NCBI GenBank assembly: GCA_022823775.1
Contig: JAJEHI010000048.1
Span: 1-42,266, forward strand
Direction of reading: 5' to 3'
DNA length: 42,266 nt
DNA from: Defluviicoccus sp.
GTDB lineage: Bacteria > Pseudomonadota > Alphaproteobacteria > MPNO01
The notes under the pieces are model-generated. The model had not been told where the DNA came from, ran no database searches, and saw only the letters and a program-made list of their open reading frames with translations. Every line of letters starts with the position of its first letter. Position 1 is the first letter of the stretch. The position numbers and the translations under genes are program-made. Below are positions 17,600-27,077 of this stretch, piece by piece.

Positions 17600-20500
17600 T
17601 CAGGCCGGCGGGCCGTAGCCGCCGCCGCCCGGGGTCTCGATGACGAACCGGTCGCCCGCGTTCATCTGCGTCATGTCGGTCCCGGTGAGCTCGTCGACCG
17701 TGCCGTCGGCGCGCTCGACATAGTTGCGGCCCGTCCTGCCCGGCTTGCCGCCCGCCGCGCCGAAGGGCGGCACCCGGCGGTGGCTCGAGACGATCGCCGC
17801 CGTCATCGGCGACTGGAACAGCACCTTGCGGATGATCCCGTTGCCGCCCCTGTGGGCGCCGTCGCCGCCCGAACCGTCCCGGATCGAGAAAGACTCGAGC
17901 ACTACCGGGAACCGCCATTCGAGGATTTCGGGGTCGGTGGCGCGCGTGTTGGTCATGTGGGTGTGGACGGCGTGCGCTCCGTCGAAGTCCGGCCCGGCGC
18001 CTGCGCCGCCGCAGATGGTCTCGTAGTTCTGGTATCCCGCGTTGTCGCCGAAGGTGAAGTTGTTCATCGTCCCCTGGCCGGCGCCCATGATTCCAAGCGC
18101 GCCGATCAGCGCGTTGGTCACGGCTTGAGAGGTCTCCACGTTGCCGGCGACGACCGCGGCCGGGTATCGGGGCGCCAGCATGCAGCCTTCCGGGATGATG
18201 ACGTTGAGCGGCTTGAGGCAGCCCGCGTTCAGCGGGATCTCGTCGTCGACCATCAGCCGGAAGACATAGAGCACCGCCGCCATGCAGACCGATGACGGCG
18301 CGTTGAAGTTGCTGTTCTGTTGCGGCGAGGTGCCGGTGAAGTCGACGATCGCCTTGCGGTTCTCGCGGTCGACCTCGATGTCGACGCAGATCTTCGCGCC
18401 CGAATCCATCTCGTACTCGTAGGACCCGTCGGTCAGCACTCCGAGCACCCGCCGGACGCATTCCTCGGCGTTGTCCTGCACGTGCTTCATGTAGGCGTGG
18501 ACCACGTCGAGCCCGAAATGGGCGACCATCTTGCGCAGTTCCTGGACACCCTTCTCGTTGCCCGCGATATGCGCCTTGAGGTCGGCGAGGTTGTTCTTGA
18601 AGTTGCGCGTGGGATAGGGCGCGCCGGTGAACAGCGCCTCGGTTTCCTTCTCCAGCAGCCGCCCGCCGGAGACCAGCTGGAAGTTGTCGATCAGGACCCC
18701 TTCCTCATCGATGTGTTTGGAGTCGGGCGGTACCGAACCCGGCGTGGTCCCGCCGATATCGGCGTGATGGCCGCGCGCGGCGACGTAGAACAGGATGTCC
18801 TTCCCCGCATCGTCGAAGACCGGGGTGATCACCGTCACGTCCGGCAGGTGGGTGCCGCCGTTATAGGGCGTGTTGAGCATGAAGACGTCGCCCGGGACGA
18901 TGGTGCCCGCGCGCTGCTCGGCGACCGTGCGGACGCTCTCGCTCATCGAGCCGAGATGGACCGGGATGTGCGGCGCGTTGGCGACCAGGCTGCCGTCCGG
19001 CCCGAAGATCGCGCAGGAGAAGTCGAGCCGCTCCTTGATGTTGACCGAATAGGAGGTGTTCTGGAGGACGACCCCCATCTGCTCGGCGATCGACATGAAG
19101 AGGTTGTTGAACACTTCCAGCATCACCGGATCGACCTCGGTGCCGACCGAGGCCTGGCCCGGCCGCGGCACCACCCGGTTGAGGATCATCTGGTCGAACT
19201 GGTTGATCTCGGCCGCCCAGCCCGGCTCCACCACGGTGGTCGCGTTGGCCTCCATGATCACCGCCGGGCCGCTCACCCTGCAGCCGGGCTTCATCGCCTC
19301 GCGGTCGTAGAGCCTTGCCGCATGGCGTTCGCCCGCCATGTAGGTCTCGACCTCGTCGACCGGCACCGGCGGTTCGTCGGAGCCCATGGCGATGGCGGGG
19401 TCGACCACGTCCGGCGCGCCCGCGATTACCTCCACCGTGACCGCCTCGACGATGTGGTTCTTCTCCGGCGCGATGAAGCCGTATTGCAGGTGATGCGCCG
19501 CCTCGAACTCGGCGACGATGCTCTCGCGGTCGTCGAAGTCGACGATCAACGGCGAATCCGTGCCCTCGTAGCGTAGATGCACCTTGCGCAGCGCATAGGT
19601 GCGCTCCGGGTCGCCGCCCTGGCGCGTCATCTCGGCGCGGCCCTGCTCCTCCATCCCGTCGAGCGTCTTCTGAAGCTCTTCGAGCAGCGGATCGTCGAGG
19701 ATCGCTTCGACCGCGCGTTCGCGCATCACGCGGAGATCGGCCAGCCCCATGCCGTAGGCCGATAGCACTCCGGCGAAGGGGTGGATGAAGACGCGGCCGA
19801 TACCCAGCGAATCCGCGACCAGGCAGGCGTGCTGCCCGCCGGCTCCGCCAAAGCAGTTCAGCGTGTAGCCGGTGACGTCGTGGCCGCGCTGGATCGATAT
19901 CTGCTTGATCGCCTTGGCCATGTTCTCGACCGCGATCATCAGGAAGCCCTCGGCCACCTCGACCGGGGTGCGGCGGTCGCCGGTCTCGCGTTCGATCTCG
20001 GCGGCGAGCGCCGCGAATTTCTCGCGCACGATGTCCTCGTCCAGCGCCTCGTCGGCGTTAGGGCCGAACACCCGGGGGAAGAAGCTCGCGCGGATTTTGC
20101 CCACCATCACGTTGGCGTCGGTCACGCAGAGCGGCCCGCCCCGTCGGTAGCAGGCGGGTCCCGGATTGGCGCCGGCCGAATCCGGCCCGACCCGGTAGCG
20201 CGTGCCGTCGAAATGGAGGATCGACCCGCCACCGGCCGCGACGGTGTGGATCTGCATCATCGGCGCACGCATGCGGACGCCGGCGACCAGGGTCTCGAAT
20301 GAGCGCTCGTACTCGCCGTCGTAATGGGCGACGTCGGTCGAGGTGCCGCCCATGTCGAAGCTGACGATCTTGTCGTAACCCGCCATCGCGGAGGTGCGGA
20401 CCGCGCCCACGATGCCGCCGGCCGGACCCGACAGGATGCTGTCCTTGCCGCGGAAGAAACGGGCGTCGGCGAGCCCGCCGTTCGACTGCATGAACATCAG

Positions 20501-21220
20501 CCGGGTGTCGCCCAGCTCGTTTCGGATGCGGTCGACATAACGCTTGAGGATCGGCGACACATAGGCGTCGACCACCGTCGTGTCGCCCCGGCCGACCAGC
20601 TTCATCAGCGGACTCACCTCGTGCGAGACCGAAACCTGGCCGAAACCGACCTCTCGCGCGAGCCTGGCGACCTGGATCTCGTGGTCGTGGTGGCGGTAGC
20701 CGTGGACGAACACGACGGCGACCGACTCGATGCCGTCGCGCTTTGCCTGCTCCAGCGCCTCGCGGGCGCCGTCGAGGTCCACCGGCACCAGCTCCTCGCC
20801 GTCCGCCGAATAGCGTTCGTCGATTTCGACCACGCGCTCGTACAGGAGCTCCGGCAGGACGATGTGGCGGGCGAACAGGAGCGGGCGGTTCTGGTAGCCG
20901 ATGCGAAGCGCGTCGCGGAAGCCCCTGGTAATCAGGAGGACCGTGCGGTCGCCCTTGCGCTCGAGCAGCGCGTTGGTCGCGACCGTGGTGCCCATCTTGA
21001 CCGTGTCGATGGCTTCCGCCGGGATTTCGTCCGCCGGATCGATGCCGAGCAGGTCGCGGATCCCCTGCAGAGCCGCGTCCTCGTAGCGCTCCGGGTTCTC
21101 CGACAGGAGCTTGTGAGTGACCAGCTCGCCGTCCGGTCTCTGCGCGACGAAGTCGGTGAACGTCCCGCCGCGGTCGATCCAGAATTGCCAGCGGCCGTTG
21201 CGCACAGAAGCATCGCTCAC
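17600..21220 (-). CDS. Fused hydantoinase/5-oxoprolinase (HyuA-HyuB)
   Basis: This 1206-residue cytoplasmic enzyme joins the HyuA ATPase half and the HyuB half, as in 5-oxoprolinase. HyuA motifs are DRGGTFTDF (residues 16-24), [16 protein letters not shown] and [16 protein letters not shown]. HyuB begins at about residue 690 with [20 protein letters not shown] and contains [15 protein letters not shown] and a C-terminal TPGGGGYG. It hydrolyses a cyclic amide (5-oxoproline, hydantoin or a similar lactam) with ATP. The start is GTG at 21220. It is followed by two binding-protein genes and a permease, so the imported solute is probably its substrate or a precursor. It is divergent from the Rieske oxygenase genes. 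Confidence 0.92.
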   Translation of the reverse strand: MSDASVRNGRWQFWIDRGGTFTDFVAQRPDGELVTHKLLSENPERYEDAALQGIRDLLGIDPADEIPAEAIDTVKMGTTVATNALLERKGDRTVLLITRGFRDALRIGYQNRPLLFARHIVLPELLYERVVEIDERYSADGEELVPVDLDGAREALEQAKRDGIESVAVVFVHGYRHHDHEIQVARLAREVGFGQVSVSHEVSPLMKLVGRGDTTVVDAYVSPILKRYVDRIRNELGDTRLMFMQSNGGLADARFFRGKDSILSGPAGGIVGAVRTSAMAGYDKIVSFDMGGTSTDVAHYDGEYERSFETLVAGVRMRAPMMQIHTVAAGGGSILHFDGTRYRVGPDSAGANPGPACYRRGGPLCVTDANVMVGKIRASFFPRVFGPNADEALDEDIVREKFAALAAEIERETGDRRTPVEVAEGFLMIAVENMAKAIKQISIQRGHDVTGYTLNCFGGAGGQHACLVADSLGIGRVFIHPFAGVLSAYGMGLADLRVMRERAVEAILDDPLLEELQKTLDGMEEQGRAEMTRQGGDPERTYALRKVHLRYEGTDSPLIVDFDDRESIVAEFEAAHHLQYGFIAPEKNHIVEAVTVEVIAGAPDVVDPAIAMGSDEPPVPVDEVETYMAGERHAARLYDREAMKPGCRVSGPAVIMEANATTVVEPGWAAEINQFDQMILNRVVPRPGQASVGTEVDPVMLEVFNNLFMSIAEQMGVVLQNTSYSVNIKERLDFSCAIFGPDGSLVANAPHIPVHLGSMSESVRTVAEQRAGTIVPGDVFMLNTPYNGGTHLPDVTVITPVFDDAGKDILFYVAARGHHADIGGTTPGSVPPDSKHIDEEGVLIDNFQLVSGGRLLEKETEALFTGAPYPTRNFKNNLADLKAHIAGNEKGVQELRKMVAHFGLDVVHAYMKHVQDNAEECVRRVLGVLTDGSYEYEMDSGAKICVDIEVDRENRKAIVDFTGTSPQQNSNFNAPSSVCMAAVLYVFRLMVDDEIPLNAGCLKPLNVIIPEGCMLAPRYPAAVVAGNVETSQAVTNALIGALGIMGAGQGTMNNFTFGDNAGYQNYETICGGAGAGPDFDGAHAVHTHMTNTRATDPEILEWRFPVVLESFSIRDGSGGDGAHRGGNGIIRKVLFQSPMTAAIVSSHRRVPPFGAAGGKPGRTGRNYVERADGTVDELTGTDMTQMNAGDRFVIETPGGGGYGPPA

Positions 21221-21372
21221 GTCGGCACCCCATTCCTGTCAGGAGGCTTCGAATCGGCGGCGGCGCGGGCCCTGCCGTTCCGCGCCCGGCGTCCTGATAC
21301 TATCTTTGCCGCGATGATACAATTTTCCCGGCGCCGACGAGAGGCCGGCGGAAGGGAATCGCGAGGCGAAGC
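21221..21372. promoter_or_regulatory. Divergent promoter region between oxoprolinase and Rieske operons
   Basis: This 152-bp gap separates two divergent transcripts. It contains the relatively AT-rich tract 21293-21328, with TGATAC repeated directly at 21295-21300 and 21315-21320 (20 bp apart, about two helical turns), a possible regulator site. The repeat is short and could be chance. Confidence 0.3.
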
Positions 21373-22677
21373 ATGGACGACATCGTGCGATCCGCGCCCA
21401 ACCGTCCCTGGGTCGATGCGGCGAACGGAACCGTCGAGCGCGAAGCCTTCGTCGGCGAGGACGTATTCCGCCTGGAGCTCGACCGGATATTCCACCGGCT
21501 CTGGATTTTTGTCGCCCACGTCAGCGAAATCCCCGGCCGGGGCGACTATGTCGTGCGCACCATGGGGCGCGTCCCCGTGATCGCGGTGCGCGGGAGCGAC
21601 GGGGAGGTTCGCGTTCTGCTCAACTCCTGCCGCCACCGCGGCACCAAGCTGTGCCGGGGAGAGGCGGGCAACGCCCGGCATTTCGTCTGCCCCTATCACG
21701 GCTGGAGCTACGCGATCGACGGCGGGCTCATCACCACCAGCTACGACGAGCACCTGCCGCCCGATATGGACAAGGCGGATTGGGGCCTGGTGCCGGCGCC
21801 CCGTGTGGAGATCTACAAGGGCCTCGTCTTCGCCGCCTGGGACCCGGGCGTGCCGCCGCTTCCCGACTATCTCGGCGACATCGCCTGGTATCTCGACGCG
21901 CTGTTCTGGCGCACGCCGGAAGGGATGGAGGTCCTTGCGCCCCCGCACCGCTGGCGCGTCCGGGCCAACTGGAAGATCGGCGCGCTCAACTTCATCGGCG
22001 ACAGCCAGCACGTGCGCACCACCCACGCCGGGCCGATCGCTCTCGACAAGGTGCGGTCGGAAAGAGACGGGTTTTACGTTCAGGGCGGCGATAGCTTCCA
22101 GGTCGTCACCGATGACGGTCACGGCTGCACGCTCACCTACCTCGCGCCCGGGATGCCGGAGAGGAACTATCTCACCCATCCGCCCGGGCTTCGCGACGCC
22201 TATGCCGATACGCTGGGCCCCGACCGGCTCGCCATGCTCCACCATCTCCGCGTGATGGTGGGCAACGTCTTCCCCAATTTCTCGTTCATCGAATCCCAGG
22301 TCGCGCTCGGCGAAAAGGCGGTCATCGTGCGCCAGTGGCAGCCCTTGAGCGGGACCGAGATGGAGGTGCTGAGCTGGGTGCTCGCCGAGCGCGAGGCCGC
22401 CGCCGAATACAAGGACCGGGCGCTCAGGCACGGGTTCCACAATTTCGGCGCCGCCGGCGTGTTCGAGCAGGACGATCTCGAGCTCTGGGCTTCGGCCACC
22501 CAGGCGAGCGACAACCCGATCGCGCGGCGCTTCCCCTACAGCTTCCACTCCAGCCTCCCCTTCGACGATGCGCCCATCGACAACGCGAAGGGACCGGGCC
22601 GCTCCTACAAGCCCTCGAATACCGAAGTCGCCCAGTTCGCTTTCATGCAACGCTGGGACGCCGCGATGCAGGGCTGA
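21373..22677 (+). CDS. Rieske non-heme iron oxygenase, alpha (catalytic) subunit
   Basis: This 434-residue protein has an N-terminal Rieske [2Fe-2S] domain with C86/H88 (NSCRHRGTKLC) and C106/H109 (CPYHGW), and a C-terminal catalytic domain. The mononuclear iron ligand pattern is NFIGDSQHVRTTH at residues 206-218: D210, H213 and H218 have the same spacing as Asp205, His208 and His213 of naphthalene dioxygenase. These enzymes add oxygen to aromatic rings using electrons from a reductase. No ferredoxin or reductase gene lies in this operon. The beta-subunit gene follows 2 bp after the stop. The ring substrate is unknown. Confidence 0.93.
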   Translation: MDDIVRSAPNRPWVDAANGTVEREAFVGEDVFRLELDRIFHRLWIFVAHVSEIPGRGDYVVRTMGRVPVIAVRGSDGEVRVLLNSCRHRGTKLCRGEAGNARHFVCPYHGWSYAIDGGLITTSYDEHLPPDMDKADWGLVPAPRVEIYKGLVFAAWDPGVPPLPDYLGDIAWYLDALFWRTPEGMEVLAPPHRWRVRANWKIGALNFIGDSQHVRTTHAGPIALDKVRSERDGFYVQGGDSFQVVTDDGHGCTLTYLAPGMPERNYLTHPPGLRDAYADTLGPDRLAMLHHLRVMVGNVFPNFSFIESQVALGEKAVIVRQWQPLSGTEMEVLSWVLAEREAAAEYKDRALRHGFHNFGAAGVFEQDDLELWASATQASDNPIARRFPYSFHSSLPFDDAPIDNAKGPGRSYKPSNTEVAQFAFMQRWDAAMQG

Positions 22678-22679
22678 GC

Positions 22680-23201
22680 ATGAACGAGGAGCGCGGGCCC
22701 GCCCCGGCGAGCGACGTGGCCTTTCTGGAGGTGCAGCGTTTTCTGAACCGTGAGGCTGCGCTGCTCGACCGGCGCGACTACATGGCCTGGTTCGACCTGC
22801 TGACGGAAGACATCAACTACGTCGTGACCGCGCGGGTCTCGCGTCCGGCGGAAAGCGGACCGGTCGACTACGCCATCGTCGACGAGGACACCGACACGCT
22901 CAGGCTGCGTGTCCTTCAGATCGGCGACCCCAGGCTGACCCGGGCGGAGAATCCGCCCACGCAGACGCGGCGCTTCGTCTCCAATCTGGAGGTCGAGGAC
23001 GCCGATCCGCCCGACGACTATGTCGCGCACACTAATCTCCTGGTCTATCGCCAGCGCGGCACCGCGCCCGACGGCGATTTCTATGCCGGCCGGCGGCGCG
23101 ACGTGCTGCGGCGCGACGGCGCTTCCCTGCGCATCGCCGACCGGCTGGTCCGGCTCGACCACAACGTGCTTTTCGACGGCTCGCTCAGCGTCATTCTCTA
23201 G
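22680..23201 (+). CDS. Rieske non-heme iron oxygenase, beta (small) subunit
   Basis: This 173-residue protein has the cone-shaped SnoaL/NTF2-like fold pattern of ring-hydroxylating oxygenase beta subunits: FLNREAALLDRRDYMAWFDLL, then ISY/INYVVTARV-type and RRFVSNLEVE segments, and GRRRDVLRRDG near the end. It has no cofactor and supports the alpha3beta3 assembly. It starts 2 bp after the alpha subunit and is followed after 56 bp by the selenoprotein gene. Confidence 0.9.
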   Translation: MNEERGPAPASDVAFLEVQRFLNREAALLDRRDYMAWFDLLTEDINYVVTARVSRPAESGPVDYAIVDEDTDTLRLRVLQIGDPRLTRAENPPTQTRRFVSNLEVEDADPPDDYVAHTNLLVYRQRGTAPDGDFYAGRRRDVLRRDGASLRIADRLVRLDHNVLFDGSLSVIL

Positions 23202-23257
23202 CCGCGCCGGGCGTGGCATAGTCGTTTCCGCGAACCCGTCTTGTGGAGAAATCCCGC

Positions 23258-24361
23258 ATGTCCGCATTCGACTATCGCGACGCCCCCGTTCCCGTTCGCG
23301 AGGACATCGTGGCGGCCCATAACCGGGCGTGGCGGCGCATCGCCCGACCGGGGACCTGGCATTCGGGGGAGATCCGGGTGCGGATCGCGGCGGAGACCCG
23401 CAACGCGAAAGCGTGCCGGCTGTGCGCGGCCCGGAAGGAGGCCCTCTCCCCCTACGGCGTCGAAGGCGAGCACGATTGCCTGGGCGGCCTCTCCGACGCG
23501 ACGGTCGAGGCGATCCACCGGATCGCGACCGATCCGGGCCGGCTGACACGGAAATGGTACGAAAGTCTCCTCGCCGACGGCCTGACGGCGGAGCAATATG
23601 TCGAGACGGTCGGTGTCGTCTGCACGACGATTTCCGTCGACACGTTCGCCAGGGCGATGGGGATGGAGCCGTTGCCGCTGCCGGTCCCCGCGGCGGGCGA
23701 GCCAATCCAGGTCCGGCCGGCGAGCGCGGGACAGGGCGCGGCCTGGGTGCCGTGGATCCTGCCCGATCGCGCGGCTGAAGACGAAATGGACCTGTTCAGC
23801 CCGATCCATGCGAACATCCACCGGGCGATGAGCCTGGTCCCGGCGGAAGCGCGCGGCTTCTTCGATCTGGTCGAGACCCAGTACCTGCCGCACCGGCAGA
23901 TGCGCGACTTCGCCAACGAGTTCCGCGCCATCACCCACTCGCAGATCGAACTGATCGCCGGACGGATATCGGCGATCAACCAATGCGTCTACTGAACCAC
24001 CAGCCATGCGATGCTGCTCCGTGCGAGCGGCGAACATAAGGGTCAGGCGATCGATCTCCATGCGGTGATCGGCCAGGCGGAGGGCGACGGCGGAGTACCC
24101 GCCGGTTCCCTGTTGGTGGGGTTTGCCGAGGCGGTCGTGGGCCAAGACGACGAAGCGCTCTCCCAAGCGCGGAGCGCCGTCCTCGATGCGCTCGGGCCCG
24201 CGGCACTGGTGGATGCCTGCGGCGTCGCGGCGACGTTCAACGCGATCGACCGGGTGGCGGATTCGACCGGCATTCCGATCGACGAGAAGCGTATCGAACC
24301 GAGCGCCGACCTGCGTGATCGTCTCGGCATCGACCGCTTTCCGTCCCGGATGCAGGGATAG
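23258..24361 (+). CDS. AhpD-like (alkylhydroperoxidase-related) selenoprotein, TGA at 23993-23995 read as selenocysteine
   Basis: Read through the in-frame TGA, this is a 367-residue two-domain carboxymuconolactone decarboxylase/AhpD-superfamily protein. The first, degenerate domain has C53-R-L-C56. The second has IELIAGRISAINQCVY, then Sec246, then TTSHAMLLRASGEHKG. E231, C243, Sec246 and H250 have exactly the +12, +15, +19 spacing of Glu118, Cys130, Cys133 and His137 in mycobacterial AhpD, so Sec replaces the second active-site cysteine. The frame stays open for 121 codons after the TGA with family-like sequence, and a SECIS-like hairpin follows at the right distance. The start is the ATG at 23258, with GGAG 9 nt upstream. 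It probably acts as a thiol/selenol peroxidase or redox protein in the Rieske operon. Sec insertion is inferred; a TGC-to-TGA error or mutation is the alternative. Confidence 0.85.
24006..24037 (+). promoter_or_regulatory. Bacterial SECIS-like hairpin
   Basis: Inside the coding region, 24013-24019 (GCTGCTC) pairs with 24025-24031 (GAGCGGC) in a 7-bp stem with one U-G pair. The five-base apical loop is CGUGC. An outer 3-bp stem (24006-24008 with 24035-24037) lies beyond an internal loop. The loop begins 24 nt after the TGA and has a G in its second position, which fits the usual description of bacterial SECIS elements recognised by SelB (short stem, G among the first two loop bases, within about 16-37 nt of the TGA). 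Confidence 0.65.
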
Positions 24362-24373
24362 CCGGGCCGCGGT

Positions 24374-24859
24374 TCAGGCGGGCTCGTCGACCGGGATGGG
24401 GACGCCCGGCGCGTTCTTCGAGCTGCGCACGGCAAGGGCGGATTTGACGACGCTCACATTGGGCGCGGCGGTGAGCTTCGTCGTCAGGAAGCGCTGGTAG
24501 GCGTCCCAGTCGGTCGCCACGATCCTGAGCAGGAAATCGGTCTCGCCCGCCAGCATGTGGCACTCGCGCACCTCCGGCCACGATTCGACCAGCGCCTCGA
24601 ACGCCGTCAGGTCGGGTTCCGCCTGGCTGTGGAGCCCGACATTGGCGAACACGGTCACCCCGAAGCCGAGTGCTTCGGGATCGATCTCCGCGTGGTAGCC
24701 GAGAATGCAGCCGGTCTCTTCCAGCGCACGCACACGGCGCAGGCAGGGCGGCGGCGAGATTCCGGCGCGGCGCGCCAGCTCGACATTGGTCATCCGCCCC
24801 CGGTCCTGGAGGTCGCGCAGGATGCGAAGATCGATGCGGTCGAGCTTGACCCGGGCCAA
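24374..24859 (-). CDS. Lrp/AsnC family transcriptional regulator
   Basis: This 161-residue protein has an N-terminal helix-turn-helix (LDRIDLRILRDLQDRGRMTN, ELARRAGISPPPCLRRVRAL) and a C-terminal RAM/AsnC ligand-binding domain (VRECHMLAGETDFLLRIVA). Such regulators usually respond to amino acids or similar effectors as octamers. The start is a TTG at 24859, which places LDRIDLRIL where the family begins; the nearby ATG is in another frame. The gene converges with the selenoprotein gene (12 bp apart) and diverges from trxB. It probably controls the 190-bp divergent region with the direct repeats, and possibly neighbouring catabolic genes. Confidence 0.9.
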   Translation of the reverse strand: MARVKLDRIDLRILRDLQDRGRMTNVELARRAGISPPPCLRRVRALEETGCILGYHAEIDPEALGFGVTVFANVGLHSQAEPDLTAFEALVESWPEVRECHMLAGETDFLLRIVATDWDAYQRFLTTKLTAAPNVSVVKSALAVRSSKNAPGVPIPVDEPA

Positions 24860-24895
24860 GGAAGGGTCCCCATGTCGACGGTGTCGTCGTGTCGC

Positions 24896-24927
24896 GCAAT
24901 TATATTAGTAACATTTGCAATTATATT
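24896..24927. promoter_or_regulatory. Direct-repeat operator candidate between lrp-like gene and trxB
   Basis: In the 190-bp divergent gap (24860-25049), the AT-rich 11-mer GCAATTATATT occurs twice, at 24896-24906 and 24917-24927, exactly 21 bp apart, i.e. two helical turns on one DNA face. The surroundings are very GC-rich, so the repeat stands out. Phased AT-rich sites are typical for Lrp-family binding, and the Lrp/AsnC gene is adjacent, so autoregulation is likely. The rest of the gap holds no gene. Confidence 0.55.
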
Positions 24928-25049
24928 TCAAGGGCAAGGCATTTCGATGGCGGACACGTCAACCCAACGGCTGGAAATGTCGCCCGCGCCGGCCTAATTT
25001 CCAGCCCATTCGAATGCCGGTTCCATCGGCGCGTCAGAACGGATCGACC

Positions 25050-26015
25050 ATGCCCCAGACCCATCATGCCAAAGTCCTGATCGTCGGTTCCGGCCCCGCC
25101 GGGTACACGGCGGCCGTTTATGCCGCGCGCGCGGCGCTCGATCCGGTCCTGGTGACCGGGCTCGAAGTCGGCGGGCAGATGTCGATCACCACCGACGTGG
25201 AGAACTATCCGGGGTTCGCCGACGTCATCCAGGGACCCTGGCTGATGGAACAGATGCACCGCCAGGCGGAGAATGTCGGAACGATGCTGATCCACGATAC
25301 GATCGCCGATGTCGACCTGTCCCGCCGGCCGTTCCGCTGCACCGGGGACGGGGGCGACATCTATCTCGCGGAGACGATCGTCATTTCCACCGGCGCCCAG
25401 GCGCGTTGGCTCGGCCTCGAGAGCGAGGCGGCCTTTCAGGGATTCGGGGTTTCGGCCTGCGCGACCTGCGACGGTTTCTTTTTCCGGGGCAAGGACGTCG
25501 CGGTGGTCGGCGGCGGCAACACCGCCGTCGAGGAGGCGCTCTATCTCACCAACCATGCCTCGAGCGTGACGCTGATCCACCGGCGCGACGCGCTCAGGGC
25601 GGAGAAGATCCTGCAGCAGCGCCTGTTCGCCAACGACAAGATCGAAATCGTCTGGAACACGGTGGTCGAAGAGGTGCTCGGCACCGAGGAACCCAAGGAG
25701 GTTACCGGGCTCGGGCTGCGCAACGTCGCGACCGGCGAGGGTTCGGAGCGCGCGGTCGCGGGCCTGTTCGTCGCCATCGGGCATGACCCCGCGACCCGGC
25801 TCTTCCGCGGCCAGCTCGAAATGGACGCGGACGGCTATATCTGGACCGCCGCCGATTCGACGGTCACCAGCGTGCCCGGCGTATTCGCCGCCGGCGACGT
25901 GCAGGACAAGGTCTACCGCCAGGCCGTGACCGCGGCGGGCACCGGCTGCATGGCCGCGCTGGAGGTGGAGAAGTTCGTCGCCGAGCACGCCACCGCCGCG
26001 GCGGCGGCGGAATGA
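25050..26015 (+). CDS. trxB: Thioredoxin reductase
   Basis: This 321-residue flavoprotein has the same length as the E. coli enzyme. It has an N-terminal FAD-binding [17 protein letters not shown], the redox-active C137-A-T-C140, NADPH-binding [15 protein letters not shown] with the HRRD arginines after it, and a C-terminal FAGDV. It reduces thioredoxin using NADPH. The start at 25050 is chosen because the upstream extension of the frame is not protein-like and crosses the operator repeats. The LysR gene follows 7 bp later. Next to a selenoprotein peroxidase-like gene, it could supply reducing power for it, but trxB is also a general housekeeping gene. Confidence 0.95.
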   Translation: MPQTHHAKVLIVGSGPAGYTAAVYAARAALDPVLVTGLEVGGQMSITTDVENYPGFADVIQGPWLMEQMHRQAENVGTMLIHDTIADVDLSRRPFRCTGDGGDIYLAETIVISTGAQARWLGLESEAAFQGFGVSACATCDGFFFRGKDVAVVGGGNTAVEEALYLTNHASSVTLIHRRDALRAEKILQQRLFANDKIEIVWNTVVEEVLGTEEPKEVTGLGLRNVATGEGSERAVAGLFVAIGHDPATRLFRGQLEMDADGYIWTAADSTVTSVPGVFAAGDVQDKVYRQAVTAAGTGCMAALEVEKFVAEHATAAAAAE

Positions 26016-26022
26016 CCGGCGG

Positions 26023-26919
26023 ATGAAGGACTGGGACAAGCTCCGGGTTTTCCACGCCGTCGCCGAAGCGGGCAGCTTCACCCATGCGGGCGATACGCTG
26101 AACCTGTCCCAATCCTCGGTCAGCCGCCAGATCGGCGCCCTGGAGGAGAGCCTCAACGCGCCCCTGTTTCACCGCCACGCGCGCGGTCTCCGGCTCACCG
26201 AAACGGGCGAAACCCTGTACCGCACCGCCAAGGAGGTGTTCGCGAAGCTCGCCATGGCGGAAGCGATGGTGAGCGAGTCGCGGGATCGGCCCAAGGGACC
26301 GCTCCGCATCAACACCACCGTCGCCTTCGGCTCGATATGGCTCACCGCGAGGCTCAAGGCGTTCATCGAGACCTATCCCCAGATCTCGGTCACCCTGCTG
26401 GTCAGCGAGGACGAGCTCGACCTCAGCATGGGCCAGGCCGACGTCGCCATCCGCATGACCCCGCCGCGCCAGCCGGACCTTGTCCAAAGGCGGCTCGCGA
26501 CGATGCGTCACCACGCCTTCGCGGCGCCGTCCTACGTCAACGAATACGGCACGCCGCACCGGGTCGACGAGCTCGACCGGCATCGGCTGATCGCCTATGA
26601 CGGGATACAGCGCCCGCCATACACCCAGATAAACTGGATGCTGCGGGAAGGGTTGTCCGACGGCGAATCCCGGCGCCCGGTGCTCACGGTCAACAACATC
26701 TACGGCATGTACCGGGCGGCCGCGAGCGGGCTCGGCATCGCGTCCCTGCCGGACTATCTCGGACAGCTCGCACGCGACCTGGTGCCCGTCCTGCCGGAGA
26801 TGGAAGGCCCCGCCTTCGACATTTATTTCGTCTATCCGGAAGAGCTTCGCCACTCCCAGCGCATCGCGGCGTTCCGGGATTTTCTCGTGGGAAGCATAGG
26901 GAGCGGCGGCATCTACTGA
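26023..26919 (+). CDS. LysR family transcriptional regulator
   Basis: This 298-residue protein has the LysR winged helix at its N-terminus (FHAVAEAGSFTHAGDTLNLS, SSVSRQIGALEESL, LFHRHARGLRLTETG) and a periplasmic-binding-protein-like effector domain after residue about 90. It lies 7 bp after trxB in the same direction, which suggests co-transcription; this trxB-lysR arrangement could be conserved in relatives. The effector and targets are unknown. Confidence 0.92.
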   Translation: MKDWDKLRVFHAVAEAGSFTHAGDTLNLSQSSVSRQIGALEESLNAPLFHRHARGLRLTETGETLYRTAKEVFAKLAMAEAMVSESRDRPKGPLRINTTVAFGSIWLTARLKAFIETYPQISVTLLVSEDELDLSMGQADVAIRMTPPRQPDLVQRRLATMRHHAFAAPSYVNEYGTPHRVDELDRHRLIAYDGIQRPPYTQINWMLREGLSDGESRRPVLTVNNIYGMYRAAASGLGIASLPDYLGQLARDLVPVLPEMEGPAFDIYFVYPEELRHSQRIAAFRDFLVGSIGSGGIY

Positions 26920-27077
26920 CCGAAGCTGCCCGGCCAGCCATGCAGTCAGCGCATAGCTGAACTGTGAATCTCGCCATGGCATTTCCGCGCGACAGAACCC
27001 ATTTTTTGGGCATCGGTCGGCGTGACGGTAGCCAAAGCCGTGCCGCCGGCCAGTTCGGGCGCGTATTCGGCCCGATT

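Noticed and set aside
23993..23995. TGA as a genuine stop or a pseudogene mutation of the AhpD-like gene
   Set aside because: Not fully excluded, but a random nonsense change exactly at the redox cysteine position, with full frame maintenance afterwards and a hairpin at SECIS distance, is less likely than selenocysteine.
24011..24361. Separate small gene starting at ATG 24011
   Set aside because: It is in the same frame as the upstream AhpD-like gene, lacks a ribosome-binding site, and begins with the residues that follow the AhpD active site. It is the part downstream of the Sec codon.
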